Notes: generated by a model from the sequence alone, not told the origin. A stretch of 64,000 nt of DNA from G963665595 sp963665595 (GCA_963665595.2 CAXXJK010000004.1:434001-498000), one strand, 5' to 3'; shown: positions 8,508-17,785, counted from the first letter of the stretch. Numbers and translations: made by a program.

Positions 8508-9358
8508 CCTTAATTGAATTTGTTTTCTGGACGCCTGTTCAGGTTAACCTTGCAATCTGAGTAGACATAGATATCGCTATATATCACAGGTTGTTTGCCT
8601 GGGTATGATCGCGTTTGCTTTTCTCCTCTTGATTCAGTAGCATTGCAGCCCTCTTCTCGCAGCCCGGGAAGGAGTAGATCATGCCACAAAGGAAAGGAGG
8701 ACACCTCGTCTTTGATGACAGGTGCGAGATCGAAGAGATGTTAAAGGATGGCAAGTCGTTCAGAGAGATTGCAAGAAAGCTTGGGGTGTCACCGACTACA
8801 GTCTCAAGTTATGACTTCTGCAAGGAATTCGATTTCTATACTTGTGAAAGACGCGAACGAGCACCCTTTGTATGCACGCAATGCTCCAAGCGAGGCTTTT
8901 GTACCTATGAGAAAGCTCGGTATGTAGCCTCAAAAGCACAAAGTGCTCATGACGAGAGATTGAGCCTTGCCCACGTTGGTATAAGCTGCAAACCCTATGA
9001 ACTGCGTATGATGGTAGATCATGTCAAAAAACGGCTCTCTTAGGGTCAGAGTTTACAGGCCATCTGGGCTACCCGCTCAGAAGAGTTTGTGGTGTGCGAG
9101 CGTACGTTTTATAACTACATGGACAAAGCGTCAAGCGTCCAGGTTACTATTGCAAAACCTTCTCAGACGTTAGCGCAAGCATGCTCGCAGTTGAGACTTC
9201 ATCCAAATAGCCTTTGCATTATCAGGCAAATACTATCCTTCAATCACCAGTTTGCAAGCAATCTGGACACCTTAAAGGTATCTCTTCCTGCAGAACTTCA
9301 CATTTGGTGCAACTGTCCAGTTTGCTTTTGCAGTGTCCAGGTTACGATTTCAATCAAC
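8508..9358 (+). mobile_element. Truncated IS30-like insertion sequence
   Basis: An 851-bp insert inside the flavoprotein gene. Its ends form an imperfect inverted repeat: about 18 of 27 positions match between the left end (TTAATTGAATTTG...CTGGAC) and the reverse complement of the right end (TTGATTGAAATCG...CTGGAC). It encodes only the N-terminal part of an IS30-type transposase. An internal stretch at 9139-9160 resembles the right end again, so the element appears internally deleted or composite. It cannot move without a transposase in trans. Confidence 0.75.
8681..9043 (+). pseudogene. IS30-family transposase, N-terminal fragment
   Basis: 120 residues beginning GHLVFDDRCEIEEML and continuing FREIARKLGVSPTTVS, the helix-turn-helix (HTH_38) of IS30-type transposases. 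A cysteine pair (CTQCSKRGFC) follows, as in many relatives. After the stop, the frame near 9050-9125 still reads GQSLQAIWATR and ERTFYNYMDKA, the next conserved block, but the DDE catalytic domain is missing. Inactive remnant. Confidence 0.75.
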
Positions 9359-9647
9359 AAAAAATGATGAGCTCTTCTTCAAAGACGCGAAGTATCTGCA
9401 GGCACTTGATACCCCAACTTACTACATCGTACAATCACAGGCGGGTGGCTGGGTTTCCCTCGGTGGCATCAAAACCAACGGATCCTGTCAAGCACTCGAT
9501 GCCGACGAGCAGCCCGTATCCTCACTCTTCGTATGCGGTGCCGACTCTGACATCTACACATCTCCCCTCTACCTGATGGCTTCCGAGAACGGTTTTGCTC
9601 TCGCCAGCGGGCTTGTTGCAGGCGAGGCGGCTGCCAACAGTATTTGA
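9359..9647 (+). pseudogene. Fumarate-reductase-type flavoprotein, 3' part
   Basis: In frame with the repeat KNDE, the sequence continues LFFKDAKYLQALDTPTYYIV, then GGWVSLGGIKTNGSC and SSLFVCGADSD, ending with EAAANSI. This is the C-terminal FAD/substrate region of the flavoprotein begun at 7136, including the LGGIKTN block that normally contacts substrate and flavin. Residues 458-548 of the reconstructed protein lie here. There is no ribosome site of its own. A strong terminator follows at 9690. Confidence 0.85.
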
Positions 9648-9689
9648 GTGAAACGCAGGGTATCTCTGTTTTTGTAAAACAAAAGCTCT

Positions 9690-9730
9690 GGAGATCCTGA
9701 AAGATGTCTGTTTCCTCTTTCAGGATCTCC
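9690..9730 (+). terminator. Strong hairpin terminator after the flavoprotein
   Basis: A perfect 14-bp stem, GGAGATCCTGAAAG paired with CTTTCAGGATCTCC, with a 13-base loop. The following bases are TAAATT rather than a pure T run. It lies 43 bp after the flavoprotein stop. Confidence 0.7.
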
Positions 9731-9830
9731 TAAATTGAAAATATGATCGCTTGGAATATGCAACCTTTATAGGCGGATCAATGTACCGATAGGGATGGCA
9801 TAGATTCCGCCTGTGTGTGCGATGGCAAAC

Positions 9831-9916
9831 GCTGCCAGTGGCAAGTCGTATGGTGATGTAACGGCTGAGCTGATTGCTACCTGGAACTCTCGCAATATAT
9901 ATTCTGCGGACGCATC
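9831..9916 (+). pseudogene. Relic of the ABC lipoprotein gene (fragment 1)
   Basis: GCTGCCAGTGGC through GCGGACGCATC closely matches an internal piece of the substrate-binding lipoprotein gene at 17786 (near 18585-18668), same orientation, with small indels. No reading frame remains. The rest of the gap 9731-10118 holds no gene I can support. Confidence 0.75.
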
Positions 9917-10118
9917 GTAGACAGTTGATAAGGTCTATCTACAGACAACTTGATGCATTTGGTTCCGTGAACAGCCTTGGTTTTTCTTTGTGAAACTTTG
10001 CAGCCCAGAGATAGAACGTAGATTCAGGCATGCGATCTGGCTCGCGCCGTTCTTTACGTTGAAAGCGAGCGGTGCTTTTTCATCCACACCCAACGGATGA
10101 CGCATGCCGTCAGAGTGG

Positions 10119-10652
10119 CTACAGCGGCACCAGCTGCATCACAATGGTCGCACCTTCGACGATTTCGGCATCATGGCGAGGCTGCCTACGCTCCTCCATG
10201 ATACGATCAACTTCATATCGGTTTAGTCTCTTGTCACCGTCACCGCTCCTGATGAACGAGCCACCATAAGGAGTGCGGGTCTTAACGTAGCAGGACTTGA
10301 GATACGGAGCGAGCTCAGGAATGGTAACTACCCCTAGAGATGCGTCTTCAAACTCTTCTATCGCGATTGCCGCCCTGACGGGAGGTTCCATCTTGTCGTT
10401 GCACGCTTGCTCCACAGCATCCGCGACTCTCTTCGCGTCGAAATCCTTGGCAGGGGTAAAGCCATCTTTCTCGAAAAGACCACATATGAGGGTTCCTCCG
10501 GAGCCATTAGCGAATGCGGAGAGTGTCTCGACGGTGTCCTTAGGCAACCTTCCGACCGCTGTTTTGACCTCCACCTTCTGGATGTCGGTTCCAATTTTCC
10601 GTGCATGGGCAACGAACGCCTTCAAATCAAACGTGTTTTCGGCTGCGCCCAT
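10119..10652 (-). CDS. AlbA_2 (Schlafen-like) domain protein, truncated
   Basis: 177 residues. The region VEVKTAVGRLPKDTVETLSAF then NGSGGTLICGL and the later GGSFIRSGDGDKRLNRYEVDRI match the AlbA_2 putative DNA-binding domain (formerly AAA_4) found at the start of larger bacterial regulators. Family members usually have 350-550 residues; this one stops shortly after RRQPRHDAEIVEGATI, where relatives continue, so the C-terminal half is lost. The start follows GAGGAG by eight bases. It is divergent from the DUF4143 ATPase at 10929. Function unknown. Confidence 0.7.
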   Translation of the reverse strand: MGAAENTFDLKAFVAHARKIGTDIQKVEVKTAVGRLPKDTVETLSAFANGSGGTLICGLFEKDGFTPAKDFDAKRVADAVEQACNDKMEPPVRAAIAIEEFEDASLGVVTIPELAPYLKSCYVKTRTPYGGSFIRSGDGDKRLNRYEVDRIMEERRQPRHDAEIVEGATIVMQLVPL

Positions 10653-10820
10653 AAGATTTTCTCCTCGAGTTTTTCATGGTTCCTGACCCTTTTTGGCCTA
10701 TTGGTGCACAATTGGTGCAGATTATTGGCTCAACATGCACCGTTTTATCAATAAATGCAATATCGGTGACCGTAGAAATGCATTAAGGGGGTGGTATAGA
10801 AAAACGATACCATTCCCAAT

Positions 10821-10884
10821 TTGCGCAAATTACTTCGGCAAAATTGCGCAAATCACTACGGCAAAATTGCGCAAATCACTACGG
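10821..10884. repeat. Three tandem 23-bp iterons with TTGCGCAAAT core
   Basis: Units start at 10821, 10844 and 10867, an exact 23-bp period, with core TTGCGCAAATyACTwCGG. The core contains the palindrome TTGCGCAA. They lie in the AlbA_2/ATPase intergenic region, and the third unit supplies the -35 of the ATPase promoter. Related repeats occur at 21180-21256. Confidence 0.85.
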
Positions 10885-10895
10885 TGACGTATACT
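10867..10895 (+). promoter_or_regulatory. Promoter of the DUF4143 ATPase, overlapping an iteron
   Basis: TTGCGC (10867-10872) and TATACT (10890-10895) are separated by 17 bp. The -35 hexamer lies inside the third iteron, so a protein bound to the repeats would block transcription of the gene at 10929. Inference from spacing. Confidence 0.5.
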
Positions 10896-10928
10896 GGCCA
10901 CAGCGAAATCGAATGAGAGCAGTGTTTC

Positions 10929-12209
10929 ATGAATTACATTTCTAGAATTGCCGATAGCCTTCTTAGCCTTAAGCTTGAAGCTTTTGGTGCTACGCTGATT
11001 GTTGGCCCAAAGGGTTGTGGAAAAACTACAACGGCCAAGCGGCAAGCTAGAAGCTTTATCGAACTTCAAGATGAAGACAAAAGAGAAGGCTATCTTGCGG
11101 TTGCCGCATCGCAACCTTCAAGGTTATTGCTTGGAGATAATCCTCGACTGATCGACGAATGGCAAGATGCTCCAAAAATTTGGGGCGCGGTTCGTAAATC
11201 GGTTGACGATCGTCAGGAAAACGGTCTTTACATTCTTACTGGGTCTACATCGCAAACTGCAGAGACACCGCATAGCGGTACTATGCGCATTTCGCGTATG
11301 GAAATGTGTCCCATGAGCCTTTTTGAAAGTGGTGAATCCAGTGGCTCTGTTTCCTTGAAAAAACTTTTTGATTTGCCAGAGTCATATGAGGGTTGTGAAT
11401 CTTCTCTTAGTATAGATGAATTGATATTTGCAATTTGCCGAGGCGGTTGGCCTAGGTCAATTGAGAATACGACGCCTAGGGCTCAACTCGCATTGGCAAA
11501 AGATTTATTTGTCCAAACTTGCGAGGTTGACATCAGTAACGTTGATGGGACCAAACGCAATCCCCGTTGGGCTGAGGCGATATTGCATTCGTATGCACGG
11601 AATATCTGTACACTTGCCGAGACAAAGACAGTTAAAGCTGATGCTCAGACAGCGCATCCGATGAGTGATACGTCGTTTTATGACTATGTTTCATCACTTG
11701 AGACTTTGTTCATCATTAGTGATATTGATGCTTGGTCCCCTGCAATCCGTTCAAAGGCAGGGATAAGGGCATCTAAGAAGAGAAATCTCGTTGATCCATC
11801 CATCGCCGTCGCCGCTATGGGTCTTTCGCCGTCGTATTTTAATTCAGACTTCAAAACCCTTGGCTTTTTGTTTGAATCGCTTTGCTTTCGTGATCTTAAG
11901 GTTTATTCATCGTTAAACGGTGGGAAAGTATCGTACTATCACGATCGATATGGTCTTGAAGCTGATTGTGTCTTGCATCTTGACGATGGCAGATATGCCT
12001 TAATTGAGATAAAGCTTGGCGAAAGTCAAGTTGAAGAGGCAGCAAAACATCTTTGCGAAATTGAAGAGTTGGTAAAGAAAGCGAATAAAAAAGAAAAGCA
12101 ATGTCCGATTCCTTTGCCGTCACTCAAAATAGTCCTTACGGGCGCTCAGTATGGTTATCGCCGCGATGATGACGTGATAGTGATACCGATTGGTTGTCTA
12201 CGAGATTAA
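10929..12209 (+). CDS. DUF4143-type AAA ATPase (second copy)
   Basis: 426 residues, strongly diverged from the genes at 4150 and 19774. Walker A is GPKGCGKTT (about 27-35). RLIDEWQD (about 74-81) occupies the Walker B position, followed by ILTGSTS. The C-terminus has LEADCVLHLDDGRYALIEIK, the PD-(D/E)xK nuclease-like signature. Role unknown; members are often accessory genes of uncertain function. The promoter is covered by three iterons, suggesting tight repression. Downstream lies a truncated LysR duplicate on the opposite strand. Confidence 0.85.
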   Translation: MNYISRIADSLLSLKLEAFGATLIVGPKGCGKTTTAKRQARSFIELQDEDKREGYLAVAASQPSRLLLGDNPRLIDEWQDAPKIWGAVRKSVDDRQENGLYILTGSTSQTAETPHSGTMRISRMEMCPMSLFESGESSGSVSLKKLFDLPESYEGCESSLSIDELIFAICRGGWPRSIENTTPRAQLALAKDLFVQTCEVDISNVDGTKRNPRWAEAILHSYARNICTLAETKTVKADAQTAHPMSDTSFYDYVSSLETLFIISDIDAWSPAIRSKAGIRASKKRNLVDPSIAVAAMGLSPSYFNSDFKTLGFLFESLCFRDLKVYSSLNGGKVSYYHDRYGLEADCVLHLDDGRYALIEIKLGESQVEEAAKHLCEIEELVKKANKKEKQCPIPLPSLKIVLTGAQYGYRRDDDVIVIPIGCLRD

Positions 12210-12216
12210 AAACACT

Positions 12217-12894
12217 CTATTTATCTGCTGGCGTCGATGTACACTCATCTGCAAACCTTGCCTCCTCCTCTGATAATGAATGAGCACGGAGCATCGGGTG
12301 TTCGGCGACCCACTCCTTTGCAAGAGCGATAAAAACCTGCTCATCATGTGATACCTTGCTATTCAGCGGACGATTGTAATAGAGGTTATTCTGGCTGGAA
12401 CAACCTTCTACACAATACAGGGCAAGACGCTCGTCTACCCAGGAGAAGACGAAGGTGTTAGGCGCCAGCGAAACTCCCAGCCCCCGCCTGATCATTTCAA
12501 ATGTCATCTCATTGCTGCAGCTATGTAGTATTACGCGCAGCTTTACTTCTGCCGCATCCATCATGTTGCGAATAATCCAATTGTGTTTGAGTTGCCGCGG
12601 AGGCATGATAAAGGGAAGATCAGCTATGGCCTGCAAGCTGATGACGGGGTACATCTCCCCTTCATCTCGTGCGGGAATATGCCACGATGCAGGAGCGATA
12701 AACAGCATGCGCTCCTCGCATATTGGCTCGCCGCTAAACAGCGTATGCTCAGGCCTCACCGGGGTAAACACCGCACAGTCTATCCCTGACATCGATAGCA
12801 GGTGGTTGTGGCTCTCTGGCATACCCGCCTCATACATGAAAACGACGCAGCCCTGAACTCTCTGATTTACCTCTCGATAAGCTACACGAATCAA
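12217..12894 (-). pseudogene. LysR regulator lacking its DNA-binding domain
   Basis: Near-identical to the effector domain of the LysR gene at 3073. A 340-bp deletion joins the promoter region (TTG at 12894) directly to the effector domain at QRVQGCVVFMYEA, removing the whole helix-turn-helix. The C-terminal tail also differs after AHSLS. If translated, it would give an effector-domain-only protein that might dimerise with the intact regulator; more simply it is a pseudogene. Confidence 0.85.
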
Positions 12895-12976
12895 CTACTT
12901 CATGTAACCATAACTTGTAGTTATGGGGGAGATAAGAAATCCGTATTTTACATTATCCTCAAACATGATTATTCTT
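12270..12976. repeat. Segmental duplication, deleted copy
   Basis: Copy of 3093-4139 with a 340-bp internal deletion. It ends 15 bp before an ATG at 12992, so it may have landed in the 5' region of the import operon that follows. Confidence 0.9.
12910..12924. promoter_or_regulatory. Second copy of the LysR box
   Basis: ATAACTTGTAGTTAT is identical to 4073-4087. It could still bind the intact LysR protein and place the duplicated region under its control. Confidence 0.5.
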
Positions 12977-13121
12977 ATACATGAAAGCTTTATGAACATC
13001 ACACCTCCCCTTGCACATCCGCATGCCAAGCCATCGGCTTTGGTGGCGTATATCTGTGCCGTCATCGAGATGCGTAGTTTCTAGCACCAGGCCTTACAAC
13101 ACATGAAACCACGGTGAACTT

Positions 13122-14072
13122 TTGGACTTCTCAGGAAACGCACTTGCTCCTAACGTGCTTTTGATCAAACAACACCTGGCCGAGCTTTGCGCTGAGCGCC
13201 ACCGCGCAGGGGCACAGCCCCTGAACTATCGGTTTCCCGCACGACGGAGCCGGCAAAGCCACACGTTTTTGCTTGCTGATGAGGAGGAAACAGCCAGCCT
13301 TCAGGCTGGATTCGGCTTTGGACCCTTTCTCGACCCCGATGCGCGCGCCCTCGTGTTGTCGCCCACACAAGACTTCGTATCAATCTACCCCAAAACATGC
13401 GCGTCCTCGTTTGTACGCGCCGGCTTGATTGGCGCCGCACCCTTGAGCATCTATGCTGTTTCGCCTTTTGTGATGCTGGTTGACCGCGCATCTCTTGGCA
13501 GTCGTCCGCTGCCTCGGCATTGGAGCGACCTCCTCGACCCCTGCTACCAAGGGGAAGTCGTCATAACGGCAGAGGACCCCACCAGCAATGTGGCTCTTCT
13601 TAGCTACTTTCGTCTTTTCGGGGAGGAGGGCCTGCGCGCGTTCATATCAAATATTTCTGCCAGTGCCTCGGCATCAGTCATGTCCAACCTGTGCGCACAT
13701 GCCTCATCTCAACCCGGGTCAATCTACATAATTCCCTGGTTCTTTGCACGTTGCTGTGCCGCACAAGAACGCGTTGTCATGGTCTGGCCTGAAGAAGGAG
13801 CGCTCTGCTTTCCCCTCTGGTTGGCACTGCGCCGTGATGCCTCTGAAGGAGCCCGCTTCATCGCCGCGTATTTCACCGGAGAAGAGTTTGCCCGGGAAAG
13901 CGCACAATCCTGCTTACCTGCTGCCCACGCTGCCTCTGATGAGGTATTGGAAGAAGCATTCAAGACGTTTCTCTGGGTAGGATGGGACTTCCTCCAACAT
14001 ATGGATATCGCGGCATATGCCTCCCTTGTCAACGCAGACGCAGCCCACATCCAGAAAGTGAGCACGCTATGA
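13122..14072 (+). CDS. Cytoplasmic PBP2-like (iron/spermidine-type) binding protein homologue
   Basis: 316 residues resembling type 2 periplasmic binding proteins: YAVSPFVMLVDRASL, PRHWSDLLDPCYQGEVVITAEDP and NVALLSYFRLFGEEGLRAF are typical of the ABC iron/polyamine group. There is no signal peptide, so as read it would stay in the cytoplasm. The only in-frame start is a TTG at 13122 with no clear ribosome site; an in-frame stop lies at 13104, so the true 5' end may be lost next to the duplicated segment. It overlaps the following GTPase by ATGA, placing it in the import operon. Its role beside a second, lipoprotein-type binding protein is unclear. Confidence 0.65.
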   Translation: MDFSGNALAPNVLLIKQHLAELCAERHRAGAQPLNYRFPARRSRQSHTFLLADEEETASLQAGFGFGPFLDPDARALVLSPTQDFVSIYPKTCASSFVRAGLIGAAPLSIYAVSPFVMLVDRASLGSRPLPRHWSDLLDPCYQGEVVITAEDPTSNVALLSYFRLFGEEGLRAFISNISASASASVMSNLCAHASSQPGSIYIIPWFFARCCAAQERVVMVWPEEGALCFPLWLALRRDASEGARFIAAYFTGEEFARESAQSCLPAAHAASDEVLEEAFKTFLWVGWDFLQHMDIAAYASLVNADAAHIQKVSTL

Positions 14073-14755
14073 AACTGGTTACCGTTGCCGGGCCGCCCTC
14101 AACCGGAAAAACTTCAGTCCTTGTACACGCCCTGAAGAAGATACGCGCAGAGGACTTGTCCATTGCGGTAGTGAAATTTGACTGTCTTGTTTCTGACGAT
14201 GTGAGCGTGTATGAGAAAAACAGCATCACTGCGCTGACCGGACTTTCAGCAGGACAATGCCCGGATCACTTCTTTGCGAGCAATATTCCCGCCGTGTTTT
14301 CTTGGGGGCGCGCGCAGGGTATCGATCTTCTCGTCACAGAGAGTGCCGGGCTCTGCAATCGCTGCTCTCCCTATATACATGAGGTACCGGCCATCTGCGT
14401 TATAGACTGTTTGGCTGGCATCGGAGCGCCCAAGAAGATGGGGCCCCTTCTCAAGATGGCCGATCTCGTACTGCTCACCAAGGGGGATCTGGTGTCTCAG
14501 GCTGAACGAGAGGTTCTCACCTTCAGCGTCCATGCGCTAGCACCGCGCGCCACCATCTTCTTTGCAAACGGTCGTACAGGGCAGGGAACCCAGGAGGTCG
14601 CAGACTTCCTCATGCAGACGGCCGATTTCGACACGCTAGACGAGCGTGACCTGCGCTTCTCTACGCCATCAGCTTTGTGCTCCTACTGTCTGGGCGAGAA
14701 AACCCTCGGTGCAGAACACCAGATGGGTAACGTGCGTAAGATGGTGCTCATATGA
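14069..14755 (+). CDS. CobW/HypB/UreG-like P-loop GTPase
   Basis: 228 residues. Walker A is GPPSTGKTS (about 8-16); ESAGLCNRCSPY (about 90-101) holds a Walker-B-like ESAG plus a CxxC pair; LLTKGDLV matches the TKxD guanine-specificity motif; CSYCLGEKT near the C-terminus adds a second CxxC. This is the SIMIBI metallochaperone GTPase class (HypB, UreG, CobW), which inserts metals into proteins or cofactors. Start and stop overlap both neighbours (ATGA), so it is translationally coupled to an ABC importer. A metal-handling role is inference from fold, cysteines and context; the metal is unknown. Confidence 0.75.
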   Translation: MKLVTVAGPPSTGKTSVLVHALKKIRAEDLSIAVVKFDCLVSDDVSVYEKNSITALTGLSAGQCPDHFFASNIPAVFSWGRAQGIDLLVTESAGLCNRCSPYIHEVPAICVIDCLAGIGAPKKMGPLLKMADLVLLTKGDLVSQAEREVLTFSVHALAPRATIFFANGRTGQGTQEVADFLMQTADFDTLDERDLRFSTPSALCSYCLGEKTLGAEHQMGNVRKMVLI

Positions 14756-15814
14756 ATCCGTTATCTCAACGCTCGTGGCGCGCTATCAAACATACGTATC
14801 CAGAAGCTACCGGCTTCTTCGCAAGTCTTAATCTTACGCCCCCAACAGACGATGACACGTTTGACCTCTGGCTGGCTTCACTCGAAGATGCCCATCTTGA
14901 CGAGCTAGCCTTGGAACGCGAACAGCTGCGTGAAAATTTCGCACAATTCATGAGCGGCGCTGACCAGAAAAACCCCTGCAATCCACGTTCTATTGAAACC
15001 CTTCTCATACAGGGCGGCATCTCAAAGGACGGGAAAGACGAACAGGTGCGCCTCGAAGTCAGCGCGGGAGAGATTGTCTGCGTGGTTGGGCCCACCGGCT
15101 CAGGAAAGAGCCAACTACTCTGCGACATAGAGTGTCTTGCCCAGGGGGACACGCCCACACGCCGTACGGTTTTTATCGACGGACGCACCCCTAACGGTGC
15201 AGAACGGTTCTCTGCCGCACATAAGCTGGTAGCCCAGCTATCGCAGAGCATGAACTTCGTGCTTGACCTGAGCGTTGTGGAGTTTCTTGACCTGCATGCA
15301 CGGGGAAGGCGCACCGTAAACACCGCATCCCTCGTAACCGCCGTCATCAGTGAGGCAAACACCCTCTGCGGCGAAGCATTTGATGGCTCAACGCCACTCT
15401 GCGCGCTCAGCGGCGGGCAGTCACGTGCCCTGATGATTGCCGATGTCGCACTCATCAGCCACTCCCCCATCGTGCTCATCGACGAATTGGAGAATGCCGG
15501 CGTGGAACGGAGCCGCGCGCTCAAGCTTCTGGTGCAGGAAGGAAAGATCGTCTTCATCGCAACGCACGACCCCCTGCTGATGCTATGGGGAAACGCGTCG
15601 TCTGGCGATGAAGGACGGCGCGATCGCGCAGGTGATTGAGCGGAGCGCCCGCGAAGAGCGTGCACTTTCCGTGCTTGAATCATACGACCACCAGCAAGAC
15701 TATCTGCGCAACCTTCTCCGATGCGGAAAACGCATCGATTTCCCTCTCACGAGCCGTTTCATGCTCGGCGCTGAGAGCAGCTCTGGTGAAGAGCGGGTGA
15801 GCGCCCATGAATGA
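14752..15814 (+). pseudogene. ABC transporter ATP-binding protein with N-terminal extension (frameshifted)
   Basis: ABC ATPase preceded by about 85 residues (YPEATGFFASLN, DTFDLWLASLEDAHLDEL) resembling a small helical DUF1858-like domain. Walker A GPTGSGKSQ, signature LSGGQSRA, Walker B IVLIDELE and switch ATHD are intact. The first frame ends at 15639. The expected C-terminus (LAMKDGAIAQVIERS...) lies in the +1 frame and runs to 15814; the frames join if one G is removed from GGGG at 15587-15590. The stop overlaps the permease start. Whether the gene is inactive or the extra G is a sequence error cannot be decided here. Confidence 0.75.
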
Positions 15815-16850
15815 CGCGCAGCAAACAGAACCTCGGGGGCACTTCATGCGTCAGCGCGTGGGCATTGCTATCCTTATTGTGCTCACGCTGCTGGTAGCAT
15901 TTGTGGCACTGGGGGTGGGACGCTACCCGGTATCGTTCACACAGGCGATAAGCATCCTGTTCACCAACCTGTTTCATATCCCCAGCAGCTGGAACACCGT
16001 GATGGAAAACACGGTCATGAATCTGCGCCTCCCCCGTGTGCTGGCAGCGCTCCTCATCGGCGCGGCGCTGGCAGAATCCGGCGCGGTTTATCAGGGGATC
16101 TTCAGAAACCCGATGGTCTCCCCTGACCTGCTCGGTGTTTCATCCGGTGCCTGCGTGGGCGCAGCGGTGGGCATCCTTTTGGGATGGGGCAGCGTCGGCA
16201 TCCAGATAGCTGCATTTGCCGTGGCCATCGTTGCGGTTGCCCTTGCCGTAAGCATTCCGCGGCTCTTCAAAAACAACTCCATTCTCATGCTCGTCTTAGC
16301 AGGAGTCGTCGTCTGCGGCTTCATGACTTCAATACTCGGGTTTCTCAAATTCATAGCCGACCCCAATGGGCAACTCGCAGATATCGTCTTTTGGACCATG
16401 GGAAGCCTCAACACTATCGATAACAGCTCGCTTGCCCGCTATGCCCCCATCATCATTATCTGCGGCACGATCTTGTTTCTCTTACGGTGGCGCATAAATG
16501 TGCTGTCTCTCTCCGACGAACAGGCCTATTACCTAGGAACCAATGTAACTGTTCTGCGCATACTCATCATCATCTGTGCAACCCTAATGACCGCTTCGGC
16601 CGTGTGCATGAGCGGAACCATCGGCTGGGTGGGGTTGGTGGTACCGCATATGAGCCGCCTTATAGTGGGAAGCGACAATCGCTTCGTCATACCCACCTCC
16701 ATCGTGTTTGGTGCGCTATTCATGCTTTTGGCCGACACGCTGGCGCGTACGCTCTCAGAGATGTCTATACCCATCAGCATCATAACCGGCCTAGTTGGTG
16801 CGCCTCTTTTCATCATATTGCTGGCACTCAGACGTAAGACGTTGAGGTGA
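15807..16850 (+). CDS. FecCD-family ABC importer permease
   Basis: 347 residues with about ten membrane helices. The family hallmarks LRLPRVLAALLIGAALAESG, FRNPMVSPDLLGVSSGA and GTIGWVGLVVPHMSRLIVG are all present, the last including the coupling helix that docks on the ABC ATPase. This type II importer class (BtuC/FecD/HmuU) moves ferric siderophores, haem, cobalamin or chelated metals. It overlaps the ATPase genes on both sides. The order permease, ATPase, binding protein matches FecCDE-B loci. Confidence 0.9.
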   Translation: MNDAQQTEPRGHFMRQRVGIAILIVLTLLVAFVALGVGRYPVSFTQAISILFTNLFHIPSSWNTVMENTVMNLRLPRVLAALLIGAALAESGAVYQGIFRNPMVSPDLLGVSSGACVGAAVGILLGWGSVGIQIAAFAVAIVAVALAVSIPRLFKNNSILMLVLAGVVVCGFMTSILGFLKFIADPNGQLADIVFWTMGSLNTIDNSSLARYAPIIIICGTILFLLRWRINVLSLSDEQAYYLGTNVTVLRILIIICATLMTASAVCMSGTIGWVGLVVPHMSRLIVGSDNRFVIPTSIVFGALFMLLADTLARTLSEMSIPISIITGLVGAPLFIILLALRRKTLR

Positions 16851-17693
16851 TGAATATGTCTTTGAGCGTAAATCATCTCTCGTTTTCTTACTCGCACGGG
16901 TTGCCCGTCCTGTCTGATATATGCCTTGAACTCCAGATCGGCGAAATCTGCACGATACTTGGGCCCAACGGCGCAGGAAAGTCGACCCTTCTCAACTGCC
17001 TGGGAGGGTATCTTACACCAACGCGCGGGGCAGGTTCTCTTGAATGGCGAAGACATCGCCACTATGCGGCCCGGGTATCGCGCTCAAAAGATCGGTCTTG
17101 TCGCGCAGTCAAACGAGGTCACGGTTGATCTGGACGTGCAGGACTACCTCACTCTTGGCCGCGCCGCACGCTTAGGGTTATGCGCGTTACCAGGAAAGCA
17201 TGAATACCGTGAAATTGAACGCGTCATGAATGATATGGGGGTCAACCATCTACGCAGAAAATCTCTTTCCTGCCTGAGCGGTGGCGAGCGCCAGCAGATT
17301 GAGATTGTGCGCGTACTGGTGCAAGATACCGATGTCATCTTGATGGACGAGCCTACCAACCATCTGGATTATGGCAACCAGATCAAGATTCTCAACACCA
17401 TACGGCACCTCTGCCACCGGCGCAAAAAGACCGTGGTGCTCACCACGCATATACCAGATCACGCCCTGCTGCTTGGCCAGACAGTAGCGATCGTTGATGC
17501 GCAGGGCCGCCTCACCACAGGCCCCGTTGCAGATATGTTAGATGAAAAACGCCTGCAGCAGATGTATCACGCGAATATCCGCATCGTGCAGATTGACGAG
17601 CTACATCGGCGTGCCTGTGTGCCCAGCGCCCTAGAAGAGGATGAGCAGATCAATCCTGAGGAAGAGGAAGGGGCTGAGGGATCCCATTTATGA
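16850..17693 (+). pseudogene. FecE-like ABC ATP-binding protein (frameshifted)
   Basis: The first frame gives the N-terminus with Walker A GPNGAGKST. After about residue 60 the coding frame moves by one base and continues QVLLNGEDIATM, LSGGERQQIEIVRVL (signature), VILMDEPTNHLD (Walker B) and LTTHIPDH. Removing one G from GGGG at 17027-17030 joins the two frames into a normal protein of about 280 residues. The C-terminus is unusually acidic (EEDEQINPEEEEGAEG). It is the second ATPase of the operon; having two ATPases for one permease is uncommon. Confidence 0.78.
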
Positions 17694-17785
17694 GATAGCC
17701 AAGCGGTTTTATAAGAGAACAACACGGGGCACCGCCTCGCCGTACCCAGAAGCATGCCGTTATAAGCGGCGGAATGGAGAACATC

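Noticed and set aside
9935..10118. Minus-strand frame with TFYLWAAKFHKEK resembling a transposase helix-turn-helix tail
   Set aside because: Too short and degenerate to assign to an IS family; could be chance.
10821..10884. Short CRISPR-like repeat array
   Set aside because: The 23-bp units are contiguous tandem copies without unique spacers, overlap a promoter, and no cas genes are present.
12992..13084. 30-codon frame just before the PBP2-like gene
   Set aside because: It starts right after the duplicated segment, has no ribosome site and does not match the N-terminus expected for a binding protein.
15585..15595. G GGA AAC slippery heptamer in the first ABC ATPase gene
   Set aside because: It has the canonical -1 frameshift form in the zero frame, but a -1 slip leads to a stop within six codons; the true C-terminus is in the +1 frame, so programmed -1 frameshifting does not explain the lesion.
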